Assembly: GCA_021775275.1 (NCBI GenBank)
Contig: JAJFIE010000490.1
Span: 1-10,419, forward strand
Length of the DNA: 10,419 bases
From: Rhodospirillales bacterium
GTDB taxonomy: Bacteria > Pseudomonadota > Alphaproteobacteria > Rhodospirillales > Casp-alpha2
Direction: 5' to 3'
Shown here: one piece after another, positions 1 to 7,124 of the stretch
How positions within the stretch are numbered: the first letter of the stretch is position 1
How the letters are laid out: the number at the start of each line of letters is the position of its first letter
Translations under genes and position numbers: made by a program
The notes under the pieces: model-generated
What the model was told of the DNA's origin: nothing
The model's input: the letters and a program-made list of their open reading frames with translations, nothing else
Databases searched by the model: none

Positions 1-827
1 TCAAACTCCTTGATCAGGCGCGCAGAGATATCGGTGTGGGCGATGACTGCGGACTCGTTGGTGCATAGAATACTGTTATCGTAGGCCTTGGAATCCGTGA
101 TCAGTCTGGCCGCACTCGCCACATCGGCAGAGACATCCACATAGGCAGGTCCATTGCCGGGGCCAACGCCCAGCGCGGGGTTCCCCGAACTATACGCCGC
201 GCGCACCATGGGCGTGCCGCCCGTCGCCAGGATAACATTCACCTTGGGGGACTTCATAATGGCGTCAATCAGGGCCAGGTCTGGATACTCCACCACCTGC
301 ACGATACCGTCAGGCGCACCGGCGGCTTCCACCGCCCGCGCCATTTCCCGGGCCGCCTCGACACAACACTCCCGCGCCGCCGGATGGGGGCTGATGACCA
401 CGGCATTGCGTGACAGGATCGCCAACATGGTTTTGTAAAAAACCGTCGCCACCGGGTTGGTGGATGGCACCAGGGCAAAAATCACCCCCGCCGGTTTCGG
501 AATCTTGACAATCTTCCGTTCAGAATCAATACGGAAGTCCGTCAGATTTTCTTCGCGGTAGTAATCAAGGATGCCTCTGCTACACAGGCGGTTCTTTTCC
601 GCCTTGTGCTGGATGACGCCAAAACCGGTTTCCCGCACCGCCCAATCGGCGAATTCGTCGGCGCGAGTCTCGGCGGCATGGGCCGCAGCCTCGGCAATTT
701 TCATAACTTCTGCGCGACCAAAGGTCGAAAACGCCGAAACGGCCCATTCAGCCTTTTCCAGCATTTGCTGCGCCTGATAGACGCTGACGTCTGCCTCAGT
801 CGTCCCGGTGGTGTTGTTTTCGCTCAT
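1..827 (-). CDS. CoA-acylating aldehyde dehydrogenase, N-terminal 275 residues (runs off left edge)
   Basis: This enzyme probably oxidises an aldehyde to its acyl-CoA with NAD(P)+ and CoA in the cytoplasm. The 275 visible residues resemble the aldehyde dehydrogenase half of AdhE and relatives such as EutE, PduP and the sulfoacetaldehyde dehydrogenase SauS. Landmarks are VPSTNPVAT (about 120-128), SPHPAA (146-151), ATGGTPMV (201-208), GVGPGNGP (220-227) and the catalytic cysteine in SILCTNES (Cys255). The family is usually about 460-490 residues, so roughly 40% is missing beyond base 1. The ATG at 825-827 is preceded by GAGG about 6 bases upstream. The gene is divergent from an AraC-type regulator, a common layout for an inducible catabolic enzyme. 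The aldehyde cannot be read from the sequence. SauS-like activity is possible, but the partner genes that would decide it are outside the window. The family call is firm and the substrate is open. Confidence 0.87.
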   Translation of the reverse strand, partial: MSENNTTGTTEADVSVYQAQQMLEKAEWAVSAFSTFGRAEVMKIAEAAAHAAETRADEFADWAVRETGFGVIQHKAEKNRLCSRGILDYYREENLTDFRIDSERKIVKIPKPAGVIFALVPSTNPVATVFYKTMLAILSRNAVVISPHPAARECCVEAAREMARAVEAAGAPDGIVQVVEYPDLALIDAIMKSPKVNVILATGGTPMVRAAYSSGNPALGVGPGNGPAYVDVSADVASAARLITDSKAYDNSILCTNESAVIAHTDISARLIKEF

Positions 828-889
828 CGTCGCCTCGCCGGTCGGGGAAACCCTGATGCCGGAATTGTATGGAACCCCACGACCATGCG

Positions 890-917
890 CTTGACACTGG
901 GCTGTGATTTCTTGACA
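890..917 (+). repeat. Direct repeat CTTGACA, 21-base period; candidate AraC-family operator
   Basis: CTTGACA occurs at 890-896 and 911-917, both in the same orientation and exactly 21 bases apart, which is two helical turns. Directly repeated half-sites spaced by about two turns are typical of AraC-family activators. The pair lies 63-90 bases upstream of the aldehyde dehydrogenase start. TTGACA is also the -35 consensus, but no good -10 box follows either copy at 16-18 bases, so an operator reading is at least as likely. Inference only. Confidence 0.35.
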
Positions 918-959
918 TCTCGCCTTTGCAGGGCAGAATTTTTAAACTCATAAATATAC

Positions 960-972
960 CGAAATATTTTCG
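960..972. repeat. Short inverted repeat CGAAA-N3-TTTCG
   Basis: Five-base arms flank TAT in the AT-rich part of the divergent region. It could be a regulator site or part of the aldehyde dehydrogenase promoter: TATATT follows on the leftward strand. It is short enough to be chance. Confidence 0.25.
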
Positions 973-1069
973 CAAACAAAATTAAAAATAGCCAGTTTCC
1001 CTTGAAATACAGTATAGTTTGGGTCATATTGGTCACCCGCGCCAAAACAGATACGGATAGACGTTTTTC

Positions 1070-2110
1070 ATGGCCGCGAAAGAAGCACCAACAGGATCAG
1101 AATCAGGTGTGCTCGCCCCTGCCGCGACGGGGGTTTTTGATTTCATTTGCGTGCAGGGCGGCGATGCAGACAGCATCTTTGGCAACGCCGGCATCGAACC
1201 TGATTGTGTCGGCAATCCAACCTTTAATCTGTCCCTCAACACCTATTGCGGCATGTTCGAAGAGGCAGCACGACAGACACGGAATGACAACTTTGGCCTC
1301 TGGTTTGGCCATCAGTTCCGGCCACAGGACCTGGGTATGCTGGGGTACGCCGCCGTCTCTTCCCCGACGGTGGGCAGCGCACTGGAAAATCTGGTCAAGC
1401 TTTTCCATTTTCACCAGCAGGGCTCCTTCATGCAGTTACGGTCAACGGATGATGGCCTGTTCCGATTGGAATATCAGATCAATGATGGAAGGATCATTCA
1501 GCGCAGGCAGGATGCCGAGCTTTCACTGGGCATGTTTGCGAATATATTTCGGGAGTGCTACGGCAATAACTGGGGCGCCGAAGAAATTCACTTCGAACAT
1601 CCAAAACCGGAAGACTGGAGTGACCATGGGCAGGCCTTCAACGCGCCGGTCTATTTCGGTCAAGAAACCAATGCCATTCTGTTCAAGCCATCAGACCTGG
1701 ACGGCCGCATGCCCCAATCGGACCTGCGATTACTGTCCATCGTGCAGACCTGTCTGGCAGAGCTTGGTAACGCCAGGGTTGAAAACGGTGGTTTCGCCGA
1801 TCAGGTGCGCAATGCTGCACGGTCCCGCCTTCCCGACGGATACCCTTCCCTGGAAGGCATCGCGGATCATCTGAGGATATCAACTGCCAGCCTGCAACGC
1901 AGACTGTCGGACGAAAATGTGACCTACAAAGATCTGGTGGAAGATATTCGCCACGAACTTGCGTTCATGTACCTCGATCAACGGCATCTATCGCTGTCGG
2001 AAATCGGCTTTCTTCTCGGCTATTCCGAACTCAGCGCCTTCAGCCGCGCTTTCAGGCGCTGGACCGGAACATCGCCCCGTGCCTACCGGGATCAAAAGTC
2101 AGGCGCATAA
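1070..2110 (+). CDS. AraC-family transcriptional regulator (arabinose-binding-type N-terminal domain)
   Basis: This 346-residue cytoplasmic DNA-binding protein is probably an activator of the divergent aldehyde dehydrogenase gene and its operon. The C-terminal quarter is a double helix-turn-helix of the AraC type. The first helix-turn-helix is about residues 260-283 (SLEGIADHLRISTASLQRRL). The second is about 307-331, with the family motif running from LSLSEIGFLLGYSELSAFSR into RRWTGTSPRAYR near 340. Residues of about 30-210 look like the all-purpose ligand domain of OruR/ArgR-type regulators (Pfam Arabinose_bd). That family name does not imply arabinose. Length fits the subfamily (about 330-350). 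The ATG at 1070 gives a full-length domain set; the ribosome binding site (GGATAG, about 10 bases upstream) is weak. The gene ends 11 bases from the convergent SDR gene. The ligand is unknown. Confidence 0.9.
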   Translation: MAAKEAPTGSESGVLAPAATGVFDFICVQGGDADSIFGNAGIEPDCVGNPTFNLSLNTYCGMFEEAARQTRNDNFGLWFGHQFRPQDLGMLGYAAVSSPTVGSALENLVKLFHFHQQGSFMQLRSTDDGLFRLEYQINDGRIIQRRQDAELSLGMFANIFRECYGNNWGAEEIHFEHPKPEDWSDHGQAFNAPVYFGQETNAILFKPSDLDGRMPQSDLRLLSIVQTCLAELGNARVENGGFADQVRNAARSRLPDGYPSLEGIADHLRISTASLQRRLSDENVTYKDLVEDIRHELAFMYLDQRHLSLSEIGFLLGYSELSAFSRAFRRWTGTSPRAYRDQKSGA

Positions 2111-2125
2111 TCCGTGCGCGATTAT
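2107..2125. repeat. Inverted repeat ATAATC-N7-GATTAT across the convergent gene ends
   Basis: Six-base arms flank CGTGCGC between the AraC-type and SDR genes. The stop codon of each gene (TAA on its own strand) sits in one arm. It might act as a weak bidirectional terminator, but the stem is AT-rich and lacks a T-run, so termination is uncertain. Confidence 0.25.
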
Positions 2126-2898
2126 TCAAGTGCTTCGATTGATTCGGGCAGGGTCTGACCACCATCCACAACAATGGTTTGACCGGTGATATAGTTGGCT
2201 TCCTGCGAGGCAAGGAACAAAGCCGCATACCCGATATCTTCGACCACGCCCAGTTTTCTGAGCGGAACCGATGCGGCCATGGTCGCCAGATAGTCCTCAC
2301 CCAGACCGTCGAGGCCTTCAGTGATGATATTGCCGGGCAACACGGCGTTCATGGTGATGTTGTGTTTTGCTGTTTCAATACAGGCTGTGCGCATGAAACC
2401 AAGTTGCGCCGCCTTGGAGGCGCCGTAGTGGCTCCATCCCGGAAAGCCGGTAATGGGCCCGGTAATGGATGACGTCAGGACAATGCGGCCATAATCTTTT
2501 TCCTTCATGAACGGCAGACAGGCCTTCACACTCAGGAACGTTCCCTTGACGTTGGTGTTCAGCACCATATCAAACTCGGACGGATCCATGTCTTCAATCG
2601 GCGTCTGCGGATAGACCCCGGCATTGGCGCAAAGAATGTCGATGCCGCCATAACGCTCATTACACGCAGCGGCCATGGCCTGCTGCGAGTCCCAGTCCCC
2701 CACGTCGGCGGCAAATGCAGAAACGTTGCCGGTACCCTGCTGGCCAAGTTCCTCGGCAACCGCCCGGGCGTCGGCTTCTGTACGCGCAACGATCATGACA
2801 TTGGCGTCGTGCTTGGCGAACACGCGTGCAATACCTTTCCCGATGCCCTTGCTCGCGCCGGTGACAATGACGGACTTGCCGGAAATTGGTGTCAGCAT
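2122..2898 (-). CDS. Short-chain dehydrogenase/reductase (FabG-like classical SDR)
   Basis: This is a 258-residue cytoplasmic NAD(P)-dependent oxidoreductase of the classical SDR family, interconverting an alcohol and a ketone or aldehyde. The cofactor loop TGASKGIG is at 13-20. NAG is at 92-94, the structural Asn is N116, and the catalytic Ser144, Tyr158 and Lys162 lie in SSITG and YGASK. The C-terminal YITGQTIVVDGG is typical. Lys17 and Arg39 (after strand 2) are basic residues often linked to NADP(H) preference. A strong AGGAGA site (2907-2912) fixes the ATG. It is the last gene of the ABC-transporter operon, 69 bases after the second permease. It most likely acts on the imported compound or an early intermediate rather than in fatty-acid synthesis, because no fab genes are nearby. 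The substrate is unknown. Confidence 0.9.
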   Translation of the reverse strand: MLTPISGKSVIVTGASKGIGKGIARVFAKHDANVMIVARTEADARAVAEELGQQGTGNVSAFAADVGDWDSQQAMAAACNERYGGIDILCANAGVYPQTPIEDMDPSEFDMVLNTNVKGTFLSVKACLPFMKEKDYGRIVLTSSITGPITGFPGWSHYGASKAAQLGFMRTACIETAKHNITMNAVLPGNIITEGLDGLGEDYLATMAASVPLRKLGVVEDIGYAALFLASQEANYITGQTIVVDGGQTLPESIEALE

Positions 2899-2911
2899 GA
2901 TCGTTTTCTCC

Positions 2912-2932
2912 TGTTGATACGATATTTTCGTT
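2912..2932. promoter_or_regulatory. Candidate second DeoR operator upstream of the SDR gene
   Basis: TGTTGAT (2912-2918) and ATTTTCGTT (2924-2932) lie in the 69-base gap between the second permease and the SDR gene. The same two words, with the second on the opposite strand, lie together in the operon's main control region (7119-7125 and 7132-7140). AACGAAA-type words are common in DeoR-family operators. It may give the SDR gene its own regulated promoter, although I see no convincing -35/-10 pair. Confidence 0.25.
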
Positions 2933-2967
2933 GTTGTTAATCAGTCGTTCTATCCTGCGCAAAGATA

Positions 2968-3780
2968 TTATGTGAGTCGACGCTTTTGACGCCCCCGGTA
3001 GAGTGTGTATGCCACATATGACACAAACAGGGTGATCGTCGCACCGCCCATCATCAATGACCCGAGCGTCGGCACCATGGGCGTATAACCTGACACCATT
3101 TTGGCGTAGAGCCATTCGGGCACCGTCTGATCCGCGCCGGTGGAGAACAACGACAACGGGAAATTGCCCCATGACAACAGGAATGCGAATACACTGCCGG
3201 ATATGATTCCGGGCGACAGGATCGGCAGGGTGACCTCTCGCAAGGTCTGCAACCGTGTCGCCCCCATATCGACGGCGGCTTCTTCCAGCGACGGATCAAA
3301 GCTGTAGACCTGAATGGAAATAATCAGGGTCACAATGGGGACAATCCAGACCATGTGTGCGAAAACCGCCGTCATCCAGCTTGTGGTAATACCAAGCACA
3401 GAAAACCAGAGCAGCAACGCCAGACCCAGAACGGCCTGTGGGAAAAAAATCGGCAACAGAATGATCTTCTGAAATAGTTTCCGGCCTTTCCAGTCATACC
3501 GCGCGAAGGCCAGTGCGCCAAAGAACGCCAGAACAACCGACAGCACCGTGACCAGCAAAGCGACACTGAACGAGGTCGTCAGCAGATCGCGGACCGACAG
3601 GGATTCAAAGGCTTTTTCGTACCAACGCGTGGTCCAGTTAACGACGGGAAACTGGAAATACCGCTTCTTGGAAAATGATGCCAGAACAACAGAAACCATG
3701 GGTGTGTAAAGAAACATCACAATGCACACGGTCCACAGGATAATCAGCGGTTTTGCATAATTTTTTTTACCAGCCTGCAT
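2968..3780 (-). CDS. ABC transporter inner-membrane permease, PotC-type
   Basis: This is the second membrane subunit of the importer, 270 residues with about six hydrophobic segments (near 10-33, 68-93, 104-129, 137-160, 190-211, 236-260). The cytoplasmic EAA loop that docks on the ATPase is clear at about 167-190: EEAAVDMGATRLQTLREV followed by LPILSPGI. The N-terminal segment and the loop after it match PotC-like BPD_transp_1 permeases. An in-frame extension to 3861 exists but lies inside the preceding permease gene. I chose the ATG at 3778-3780 because GAGGG (3785-3789) precedes it at 4 bases and the protein then has the usual PotC length. That ribosome binding site overlaps the TGA of the upstream gene, suggesting translational coupling and equal dosing of the two permeases. 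Confidence 0.9.
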   Translation of the reverse strand: MQAGKKNYAKPLIILWTVCIVMFLYTPMVSVVLASFSKKRYFQFPVVNWTTRWYEKAFESLSVRDLLTTSFSVALLVTVLSVVLAFFGALAFARYDWKGRKLFQKIILLPIFFPQAVLGLALLLWFSVLGITTSWMTAVFAHMVWIVPIVTLIISIQVYSFDPSLEEAAVDMGATRLQTLREVTLPILSPGIISGSVFAFLLSWGNFPLSLFSTGADQTVPEWLYAKMVSGYTPMVPTLGSLMMGGATITLFVSYVAYTLYRGRQKRRLT

Positions 3781-3784
3781 AATA

Positions 3785-3790
3785 CCCTCA
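3785..3790 (-). promoter_or_regulatory. Ribosome binding site of PotC-type gene overlapping the upstream stop codon
   Basis: On the leftward strand TGAGGG combines the TGA stop of the first permease with the GAGGG site for the second, 4 bases before its ATG. This decides the start of the second permease against the longer in-frame option. Confidence 0.7.
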
Positions 3791-4639
3791 CCGACGTCCA
3801 ATGATGCGGTCAAGATCAATCCGCCGGAACAGGAAAAACACAAGGCTGCCGGAGAAAACAATCAGAATGACCGACAGCATGGCGCCTTTTGGCCAGTTTT
3901 GCGCGAAGGTAAAGGCGGACTCGATATCGTCCGCAATCATGATAACTGTCTGTCCGCCAAGAATTTTCGATTCCGCCAACGATCCCAGAGACAGGATAAA
4001 TGTCAACATACAGCCGATCATGATGCCGGGCATAGCGAGGGGCACCTCGATTTCACGAAAAATCTGCAACCGGGATGCGCCCAGATCAGAAGCCGCCTCC
4101 TTCAATGTATCCGGCACCATGGACAACCCGATAACAAGGGGGAACAGCATGAATGGCAGATAGACATAGACCAGACCGAGCACGATGGCGGGCACCGTAT
4201 AAAGCAAACTGGGTAATTGCACGCCGAACAACAGTTGCATTGACCCGTCGGCGATACCGTTCTTCAGCAAAACCAGAACCCAGCCGAAAAGGCGGATATT
4301 TTCTGACACCAGAAGCGGCACGACGATTATCATGGTCACAACATTTGCCCACGGCCCGAACATCTTCGCCATGCCATAGGCTACCGGGTAACTGATGACC
4401 AGTAACAGGGCAACAGCAATCAGTGACAGAAAAACAGACCATACAAAGGACAGGTAGTAACTGTCGGTGACGATGGAGATGAAGTTGGCGAAGGTCGGCG
4501 CCTGAGCCAGCGAAAATGTTCGCGGTGGCATGAAGCTGTAGCCCAGAACCATCAACAACGGACCGGCAAACCCGATCAGCAGGAAAGCTGCTGCGGGAAT
4601 TGCGGCGCGTACGCCTGGCTGCATCAACCATCTCATCAT
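3788..4639 (-). CDS. ABC transporter inner-membrane permease, PotB-type
   Basis: This is the first membrane subunit of the importer, 283 residues, with about six hydrophobic segments (near 13-36, 64-88, 99-125, 142-172, 204-224, 253-272). The ATPase-docking EAA loop is at 181-206: EAASDLGASRLQIFREIEVP then LAMPGI. An N-terminal helix ending in GYSFMPP, followed by a periplasmic stretch (about 40-62), is typical of PotB-like permeases. Two ATG codons in tandem (4634-4639) are possible starts, and either gives the same protein within one residue. No strong ribosome binding site is seen; GATGGG lies about 12 bases upstream. The gene starts 33 bases after the ATPase gene and ends 7 bases before the second permease. 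Confidence 0.9.
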   Translation of the reverse strand: MMRWLMQPGVRAAIPAAAFLLIGFAGPLLMVLGYSFMPPRTFSLAQAPTFANFISIVTDSYYLSFVWSVFLSLIAVALLLVISYPVAYGMAKMFGPWANVVTMIIVVPLLVSENIRLFGWVLVLLKNGIADGSMQLLFGVQLPSLLYTVPAIVLGLVYVYLPFMLFPLVIGLSMVPDTLKEAASDLGASRLQIFREIEVPLAMPGIMIGCMLTFILSLGSLAESKILGGQTVIMIADDIESAFTFAQNWPKGAMLSVILIVFSGSLVFFLFRRIDLDRIIGRR

Positions 4640-4672
4640 GCCGGAATGCGTCCCATCAATCCTGAATCTTTG

Positions 4673-5752
4673 TTAGTCGCTCACCAAAATAGAGTCTTCC
4701 GGACGCCAGCCGATGCGCACGGTATCGTCCAGCTTACCCTCATATGGCTCGTCCTGAAGCCGTTCCACCAGCCATTGATAGCCATCGGAGTCGGCGCGCA
4801 CCTGATACTGAATACGCGAGCCCAGGGAATAATCATTGTAGACCGTGCCCTGAACCTTGTTGGGCAGGTCTTCCGCTGCCCGGCCAATTTTAACTATCTC
4901 CGGACGAATGATCAGATAGCCCCGTTCAAAGTTATCCGGCTCACGGCTCACGGCAAACTCGGCGCCATCGGTCACGGACTGCACACGCTTGTCACCGATG
5001 CGCGCGACTTCAACGGTATTCACCTCGCCCATGAACTGGGCGACGAATTTGCCATTGGGTTCATTATAAATTTCGTAGGGCGTGCCCACCTGTACCATCT
5101 TGCCGAAATCCATGATGCCGATGCGGTCACTCATCACCATGGCCTCTTCCAGCGAATGGGTGATGTAGACGAAGGTTTTTTTGGTAGCCCGGTGAATATC
5201 CTTCAGTTCTTTTTCCAGCGTCTTGCGCAGGCGAAAATCCAGCGCGCTCAGCGGTTCATCGAAAAACAGAATGTCGGGATCAAAGGCCAATGCGCGAGCC
5301 AACGCCACGCGCTGGCGCTCACCACCGGAGCACTGGTTAACGCCTTTTGAGTAATAATCCGTCGGCAATCGCAACTGTACGAGAAGTTCCTCCGCCCGCG
5401 CGCGGCGCCTGGCGGGATCAACGCCAGCAATTTTCATAGGAAATTCAATATTCTCGCCAACAGTCTTGTGGGGGAAAAGCGCCAGCGACTGGAACACCAT
5501 ACAGGTGGGGCGCTTGGCGGCCGGGACATCGTTGATGCGCTGCCCGCGCAGAACGATATCTCCGCCCGTGGGCCGGTCCATGCCGACCAGCATGCGGATC
5601 ATGGTTGTCTTGCCGCTGCCGGAAGGTCCGACGAGGGTGAAGAACTCGCCGTTTCCAATATCGAGACTAACATCATCCACGGCGGTAAAATTACCGAACC
5701 TCTTGGTGATGTTACGAAGTTGGAGAACGGGTTCGTCTACTCCATTACTCAT
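4673..5752 (-). CDS. ABC transporter ATP-binding subunit, PotA-type (with TOBE domain)
   Basis: This 359-residue cytoplasmic ATPase powers the importer. From the ATG at 5752 the motifs are: Walker A GPSGSGKTT (42-50), Q-loop Gln88 in VFQSLALFPH, signature CSGGE (141-145), Walker B ILFFDE (161-166), D-loop SALD (169-172) and switch His199 in YITH. Residues after about 235 form the C-terminal TOBE-type regulatory domain, including IRPE and, at the end, GWRPEDS. Length matches PotA/FbpC-type ATPases. A TTG one codon upstream is in frame, but GGAGG (5757-5761) is 4 bases from the ATG and only 1 from the TTG, so the ATG is preferred. The signature starts with Cys instead of the usual Leu, and the residues before the Q-loop read RPTCM where PotA usually has R-x-x-N-T or I. 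All catalytic residues are present. Confidence 0.93.
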   Translation of the reverse strand: MSNGVDEPVLQLRNITKRFGNFTAVDDVSLDIGNGEFFTLVGPSGSGKTTMIRMLVGMDRPTGGDIVLRGQRINDVPAAKRPTCMVFQSLALFPHKTVGENIEFPMKIAGVDPARRRARAEELLVQLRLPTDYYSKGVNQCSGGERQRVALARALAFDPDILFFDEPLSALDFRLRKTLEKELKDIHRATKKTFVYITHSLEEAMVMSDRIGIMDFGKMVQVGTPYEIYNEPNGKFVAQFMGEVNTVEVARIGDKRVQSVTDGAEFAVSREPDNFERGYLIIRPEIVKIGRAAEDLPNKVQGTVYNDYSLGSRIQYQVRADSDGYQWLVERLQDEPYEGKLDDTVRIGWRPEDSILVSD

Positions 5753-5756
5753 CAAA

Positions 5757-5761
5757 CCTCC
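5757..5761 (-). promoter_or_regulatory. Ribosome binding site deciding the ATPase start
   Basis: GGAGG on the leftward strand lies 4 bases before ATG 5752 and only 1 base before an alternative TTG, so translation should start at the ATG. Confidence 0.65.
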
Positions 5762-5780
5762 CGGGCGGCATCATTTCGCG

Positions 5781-5796
5781 GACCGTTTTATCGGCC
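5781..5796 (-). other. Small intercistronic hairpin between binding-protein and ATPase genes
   Basis: On the leftward strand GGCCG-N6-CGGTC can form a 5-pair stem with one G-U pair in the 77-base gap (5753-5829). Such hairpins after a binding-protein gene can protect its 3' end and raise its level above the membrane parts. It is short and could be chance. Confidence 0.25.
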
Positions 5797-5829
5797 AGTC
5801 ATTAGTATAACAGATCGTACCCGACCGAC

Positions 5830-6987
5830 TTAACTTTCCCGTTCGCGCTTGGCGGCGGAATAGATATCGTACATTTCCGCATAGTCCGGATTGATATCAT
5901 AGTCCGTTGAATTCGCCATTTCTTCTTCCAGGGTATCCCACTGGATCGCGTCCAGTTCATCCTTGTCGAACTGCGCCATCACCTCACCGGAGCCCATCTG
6001 GGTTACCGGATTGTAGGTGCCTTCGGCAAACGCAACCTTCTTCGAGACATCCGGACGCTGGACGTAGGCCAGGAAATCTTCCGAAAGGGTCGACGGGTTG
6101 GGATTGTTCACGACCGAGGTGAGTTCGATCCACACGATGCCACCCTTGCCGTTCATGGGGCCGGATTTAGGCGTGATACCGCGCACCTGGTTTGCACCGT
6201 CATACCGCGCCGGTGATGATGTATAGGTACCGCCGGTGAAATAGGCATCAATTTCACCATTGATCAGTGCGAGGTTCATAGCCACCAGATCATCGGTCAG
6301 TATCTTGGCGCCGCTGAAGACCTGTTTACAAGCTGCGGTAAAGGCCGTGATTTCGGCTTTTGAATGCTTCTTGAACGGATCAACACCCGCCGTCACACAC
6401 ATGTGATAGATGTTCCAGTTATCGTACGTCAGGATGCCGTATTTACCCTTGAGGGCAGGATCAAGGAAGATATTGAAACCCTCATCCTCGGCCGTCGCAC
6501 GGGAAATCTTGTTGGTATTGACGACGAAGTTAAACGGACCAAACCGCTGCGTCATGCCGAGTAGATGTTCGCCAGTCTTGTCCATGGCCCATTCATAGGG
6601 CGGGTGGAACGCTGGCATCATTTTCTCGAACATGGGTTCGAAACGATCCCGAGGGAGCTCCGAAATCAACCCTTCCGGCCACATCATTTCGCGGGCCCAG
6701 GGATTGTTCAGATTAATCAAATCCCAAACCTTGGTTTCACCGGCACGCAACCGGTTCACCGCGTCGGGGTCCGATGTCAGGCCTTCTGCACGGACCGTGG
6801 CGCCGGTCTCACGACGGAACGGATCAAGGACGTCGTCGGAATTGTAGCCTTCCCAGCAATAGATATTCAGCTCGTCAGTGCGTGCGGCGTTGGCCACATT
6901 GGCGAATGAGCCGCCGTACGCAGCCGCAAGAGCGAAAGCGCCGGTCTGTTGCAGGAAATTTCTGCGAGTCTTTTTTGAATTAAACAT
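5830..6987 (-). CDS. Periplasmic solute-binding protein, PotD-like, Tat-exported
   Basis: This 385-residue protein captures the transporter's substrate in the periplasm. The N-terminus carries a twin-arginine signal (KTRRNFLQQ, Arg8-Arg9), a hydrophobic stretch, and a likely cleavage site after ANA (32-34). The mature part is a PotD-like type II binding protein: LNIYCWEGY (40-48), ETGATVRAE (60-68), NPWAREMMWPEGLI (95-108), KGKYGILTYDNW (180-191) and GGIVWIEL (282-289) line up with PotD landmarks. PotD has FWMDS at the last motif, whose Asp holds the polyamine. Here it is VWIEL, with Glu288 instead. The ligand may therefore differ, although an amine remains possible. The ATG at 6985-6987 follows AGGAGG (6993-6998) and begins the Tat signal. 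An in-frame GTG at 7086 is less likely. The gene opens the operon, divergent from the DeoR regulator. Confidence 0.9.
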   Translation of the reverse strand: MFNSKKTRRNFLQQTGAFALAAAYGGSFANVANAARTDELNIYCWEGYNSDDVLDPFRRETGATVRAEGLTSDPDAVNRLRAGETKVWDLINLNNPWAREMMWPEGLISELPRDRFEPMFEKMMPAFHPPYEWAMDKTGEHLLGMTQRFGPFNFVVNTNKISRATAEDEGFNIFLDPALKGKYGILTYDNWNIYHMCVTAGVDPFKKHSKAEITAFTAACKQVFSGAKILTDDLVAMNLALINGEIDAYFTGGTYTSSPARYDGANQVRGITPKSGPMNGKGGIVWIELTSVVNNPNPSTLSEDFLAYVQRPDVSKKVAFAEGTYNPVTQMGSGEVMAQFDKDELDAIQWDTLEEEMANSTDYDINPDYAEMYDIYSAAKRERES

Positions 6988-6992
6988 GAATG

Positions 6993-6998
6993 CCTCCT
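6993..6998 (-). promoter_or_regulatory. Strong ribosome binding site of the solute-binding-protein gene
   Basis: AGGAGG on the leftward strand, 5 bases before ATG 6987, selects this start over the in-frame GTG 99 bases upstream. Confidence 0.75.
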
Positions 6999-7108
6999 GA
7001 TGTTTCCCTGTCTGCGTCTCTCGTGTCTTTTTGCGCGCCTTTTTGATGTTTTGGACGCGTACCACCTGTTGAAGCGGGCGAGCCACCTTACCTCAGTCGG
7101 AAATTGAT

Positions 7109-7124
7109 TCAACAATTTTGTTGA
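7109..7124. promoter_or_regulatory. Perfect 7-base inverted repeat TCAACAA-TT-TTGTTGA, candidate operator
   Basis: This 16-base palindrome has perfect 7-base arms and a 2-base centre. It covers the predicted start point of leftward transcription, just downstream of the proposed -10 box. A repressor bound here would block the ABC operon. It is too short and AT-rich to be a terminator. The divergent DeoR-type protein is the obvious candidate to bind it, by inference. Confidence 0.45.

Larger units (their letters stand above)
828..1069. promoter_or_regulatory. Divergent control region between aldehyde dehydrogenase and AraC-type regulator
   Basis: These 242 bases hold no gene and become AT-rich from about 935 to 1030. 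They must carry the promoters of both flanking genes. Seen directly: two exact copies of CTTGACA starting 21 bases apart (890-896 and 911-917), a CGAAA-TAT-TTTCG inverted repeat (960-972), and possible sigma-70-like elements for the rightward gene (TTGAAA 1002-1007 and CATATT 1025-1030, 17-base spacer; also TATAGT 1013-1018). None of the promoter boxes is strong, which would suit an activator-dependent promoter. Confidence 0.5.

Noticed and set aside
1002..1874. 290-residue open frame overlapping the AraC-type gene in another frame
   Set aside because: Its residue content is unnatural (rich in Ser, Arg, Cys and Trp) with no domain, while the overlapping frame encodes a clear AraC-family protein.
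3781..3861. N-terminal extension of the PotC-type permease to an ATG at 3861
   Set aside because: It lies wholly inside the preceding permease gene. The ATG at 3780 has a GAGGG site at proper spacing and gives the normal family length.
4646..5350. 234-residue rightward open frame opposite the ATPase gene
   Set aside because: It is the antisense shadow of a well-supported ATPase and has no recognisable motif or ribosome binding site.
6988..7086. 33-residue N-terminal extension of the solute-binding protein from a GTG at 7086
   Set aside because: It would bury the Tat signal, has no good ribosome binding site, and an AGGAGG sits right before the ATG at 6987.
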